Shown: piece after piece, positions 62,889 to 64,000 of the stretch
Layout of the letters: the number at the start of each line of letters is the position of its first letter
Numbering within the stretch: the first letter of the stretch is position 1
From: JASHVB01 sp035508435
Lineage (GTDB): Bacteria > Pseudomonadota > Alphaproteobacteria > Acetobacterales > Acetobacteraceae
Direction: 5' to 3'
Length of the DNA: 64,000 nt
NCBI GenBank assembly: GCA_035508435.1
Contig: DATJNA010000016.1
Span: 62,001-126,000 of the forward strand
The notes under the pieces: model-generated
The model's database searches: none
Told to the model about the DNA's origin: nothing
The model's input: the letters and a program-made list of their open reading frames with translations, nothing else
Program-made: the position numbers and the translations under genes

Positions 62889-63269
62889 CGGTCAGGGCCT
62901 GGCTGGCGTATCCGTCCTGGCATGCTGATCGTTGCTTACTCAAGTCAAAAGGCCCGTGGGGAATGCACCGGCCAACCGCGCAAGACACCGAGCGACTCTC
63001 GGTTTCGATTTCCTCGGCTATGTCGAGCCAATCGAGATCGGCATCATTCACACGCTCCCCGGTCGCCAGCCCTGGCAGCAACGTGCCTTGCCGCCGGCTA
63101 TCGGCGTAAACGTCTGTCTCGTACTGTCTCATGATACGGTTGATACTGTGGCAGAGCCGCTGTCCGCAGTTGATTGCGCCAGTATTGCTCCCGGATCGAG
63201 AGAGGCTGTCGCCAAACGGATTTCTCCGCCGGCATCGCCCGGCACAGAGCCGGTACGGCGGCGCAATCC
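62889..63269. other. Intergenic stretch holding a DUF29 remnant
   Basis: About 380 bp between the STAND gene and fmt. Apart from the DUF29-like fragment on the minus strand (see the pseudogene entry) nothing was recognised. The fmt terminator, if any, should be near 63200-63269, but no hairpin with T-run was found. Confidence 0.5.
62990..63132 (-). pseudogene. Truncated DUF29-family remnant
   Basis: From ATG 63132 the first 45 or so residues (MRQYETDVYADSRRQGTLL, then DLDWLDIAEEIETESRS) match the N-terminal part of DUF29 proteins, which normally start YExDFYAWxxxQAxLL and continue DxxNxAEEIESLGRS to about 150 aa. The similarity stops abruptly near 62990; the open frame runs on to 62830 in unrelated sequence and overlaps the STAND gene. 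A decayed or truncated copy is the best explanation. Confidence 0.55.
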
Positions 63270-64000
63270 CTATCCCAGTACTGTGCCCACCGGCACGCGA
63301 TGCCCGCGCAGGAAAGCGTCGGCTGCCATTGCGCTGCGCCCAGCCACCTGCACGCGCGTAAGCCGCAGAGCGCCGCTGCCGCAGGCGATGGTCAGCCGAT
63401 CGTGCAGCACCGTCCCGGGAGCCCCGGCGCCCGTGGCGACCGCCGCCGCCAGAACCTTCAACGTAGCGCCCTGCCAGGTGGTGAATGTGCCGGGCCAGGG
63501 ATCGAACGCCCGCACCATCCGTTCGATCGCTACCGCATCGCGGCTCCAGTCAATCCGTCCATCCTGGCGTGTCAGCTTGGGCGCGTAGGTGGCGCCCGCG
63601 GCAGGTTGCGGCGCGGCCGACGGATGATCAGCCAAAGCACGCAGGACCAGCCCCGCGCCGAGCGCCGCCAGCACGTCGTGCAGCGCACCGCATGTGGTGG
63701 TCGGACCGATCGGCACCGCCTCGCGCAACAGTATCGGACCGGTATCCAGGCCCGCATCCATTTGCATGATGGTAATCCCGGTCTCGGCATCGCCGGCCAG
63801 GATCGCCGCCTGCATCGGCGCCGCGCCGCGCCAGCGCGGCAACAGGCTGGCATGAATGTTCAGGCAGCCGCGGCGTGGCACGTCCAGCATTGCCTGCGGC
63901 AGGATCAGCCCATAGGCCGCCACCACGGCTGCATCCAGGTCCAGCGCCGCGAACGCGGCCTGCGCTGCTTCGTCGCGCCGCAGCCGCACCGGCGTCCGCA
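63270..64000 (-). CDS. fmt: Methionyl-tRNA formyltransferase (5' end beyond window)
   Basis: About 243 C-terminal residues are present; the start lies to the right of the window. The formyltransferase core is clear: AYGLILPQAMLD, LNIHASLLPRWRGAAPMQAA (the SLLPxxRG motif with Asn-x-His), IMQMDAGLDTGPIL, and the C-terminal oligonucleotide-binding domain (RMVRAFDPWPGTFTTWQG). The enzyme formylates initiator Met-tRNA. def and/or rlmN genes may lie beyond, which cannot be seen. Confidence 0.93.
   Translation of the reverse strand, partial: RTPVRLRRDEAAQAAFAALDLDAAVVAAYGLILPQAMLDVPRRGCLNIHASLLPRWRGAAPMQAAILAGDAETGITIMQMDAGLDTGPILLREAVPIGPTTTCGALHDVLAALGAGLVLRALADHPSAAPQPAAGATYAPKLTRQDGRIDWSRDAVAIERMVRAFDPWPGTFTTWQGATLKVLAAAVATGAGAPGTVLHDRLTIACGSGALRLTRVQVAGRSAMAADAFLRGHRVPVGTVLG

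Noticed and set aside
1..64000. tRNA genes, rRNA genes, CRISPR arrays, insertion sequences
   Set aside because: No TPsiC-arm sequence in tRNA context, no rRNA-like segment, no regularly spaced repeats with unique spacers and no transposase or integrase were found by eye; a covariance-model scan would be needed to exclude single tRNAs.

Overview
The window is 64 kb of GC-rich, densely packed chromosomal DNA from an alphaproteobacterium. The split proton-translocating transhydrogenase (pntAA-pntAB-pntB), a CtrA-type regulator, a second RpoH-like sigma factor, a mitochondrial-type M16 processing peptidase, a paralogous glutamyl-tRNA synthetase and frequent GTG/TTG starts with ATGA overlaps all fit. 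The combination looks most like Acetobacteraceae/Rhodospirillales; this placement is inference. No rRNA, tRNA, CRISPR array, transposase or integrase was found.

Layout. 1-3.4 kb: sulfotransferase (cut by the window edge), an unusual MBL-fold protein with a zinc ribbon, a DUF4396 membrane protein and 3-hydroxyisobutyryl-CoA hydrolase. 3.5-5.6 kb: an Ala/Pro-rich protein with one membrane segment. 6.0-10.0 kb: the conserved miaB-phoH-ybeY-corC operon. 10.3-12.9 kb (minus): two small-molecule glycosyltransferases and a ClC channel. 13.1-15.5 kb: a PA0069-type radical SAM protein, a LuxR-type response regulator and a 48-aa protein. 15.7-27.8 kb: a complete Flp/Tad pilus locus: two TadE pseudopilins on the minus strand, then a CtrA-like regulator with a degraded receiver, a lytic transglycosylase, flp, cpaA, cpaB, cpaC, a mini-CpaD, cpaE, cpaF, tadB, tadC and a TadD-SPOR lipoprotein. 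27.9-28.9 kb: RpoH-like sigma factor. 28.9-30.1 kb: a 1.2-kb non-coding, repeat-rich stretch.

30.1-33.9 kb (minus) holds what I consider the most unusual genes: a Gly/Trp/His-rich lipoprotein followed by a 979-aa protein that fuses a radical SAM/SPASM-like enzyme, TPRs and an O-GlcNAc-transferase-like (SPINDLY/GT41) domain. 34.1-36.3 kb: divergent uronate dehydrogenase-like and amidase genes. 36.7-44.2 kb: an orphan type VI secretion cargo module (VgrG, DUF2169-pentapeptide adaptor, pentapeptide protein, DUF3540, PAAR-like DUF4150) with no structural T6SS genes. 44.4-46.8 kb: ubiA and an M16 peptidase. 46.8-49.9 kb (minus): a PIG-L deacetylase with two paralogous GT2 glycosyltransferases. 50.3-52.6 kb: a large exported glycosidase-like protein with a repeat-rich C-terminus. 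53.1-55.6 kb: flavodoxin-like protein, small hypothetical, and a glutamyl-tRNA synthetase paralogue lacking both signature motifs. 55.6-59.3 kb: DsrE-like periplasmic protein and pntAA-AB-B. 59.4-62.9 kb (minus): a MazF-like toxin-antitoxin pair and a DUF4062-NB-ARC-TPR STAND protein, a plausible defence pair. 62.9-64 kb: a DUF29 remnant and the 3' part of fmt.

Four short minisatellites sit in or at the edges of intergenic regions and look like recurrent products of local slippage. Starts were chosen from ribosome binding sites, overlaps and known family N-termini; alternatives are stated where they matter.
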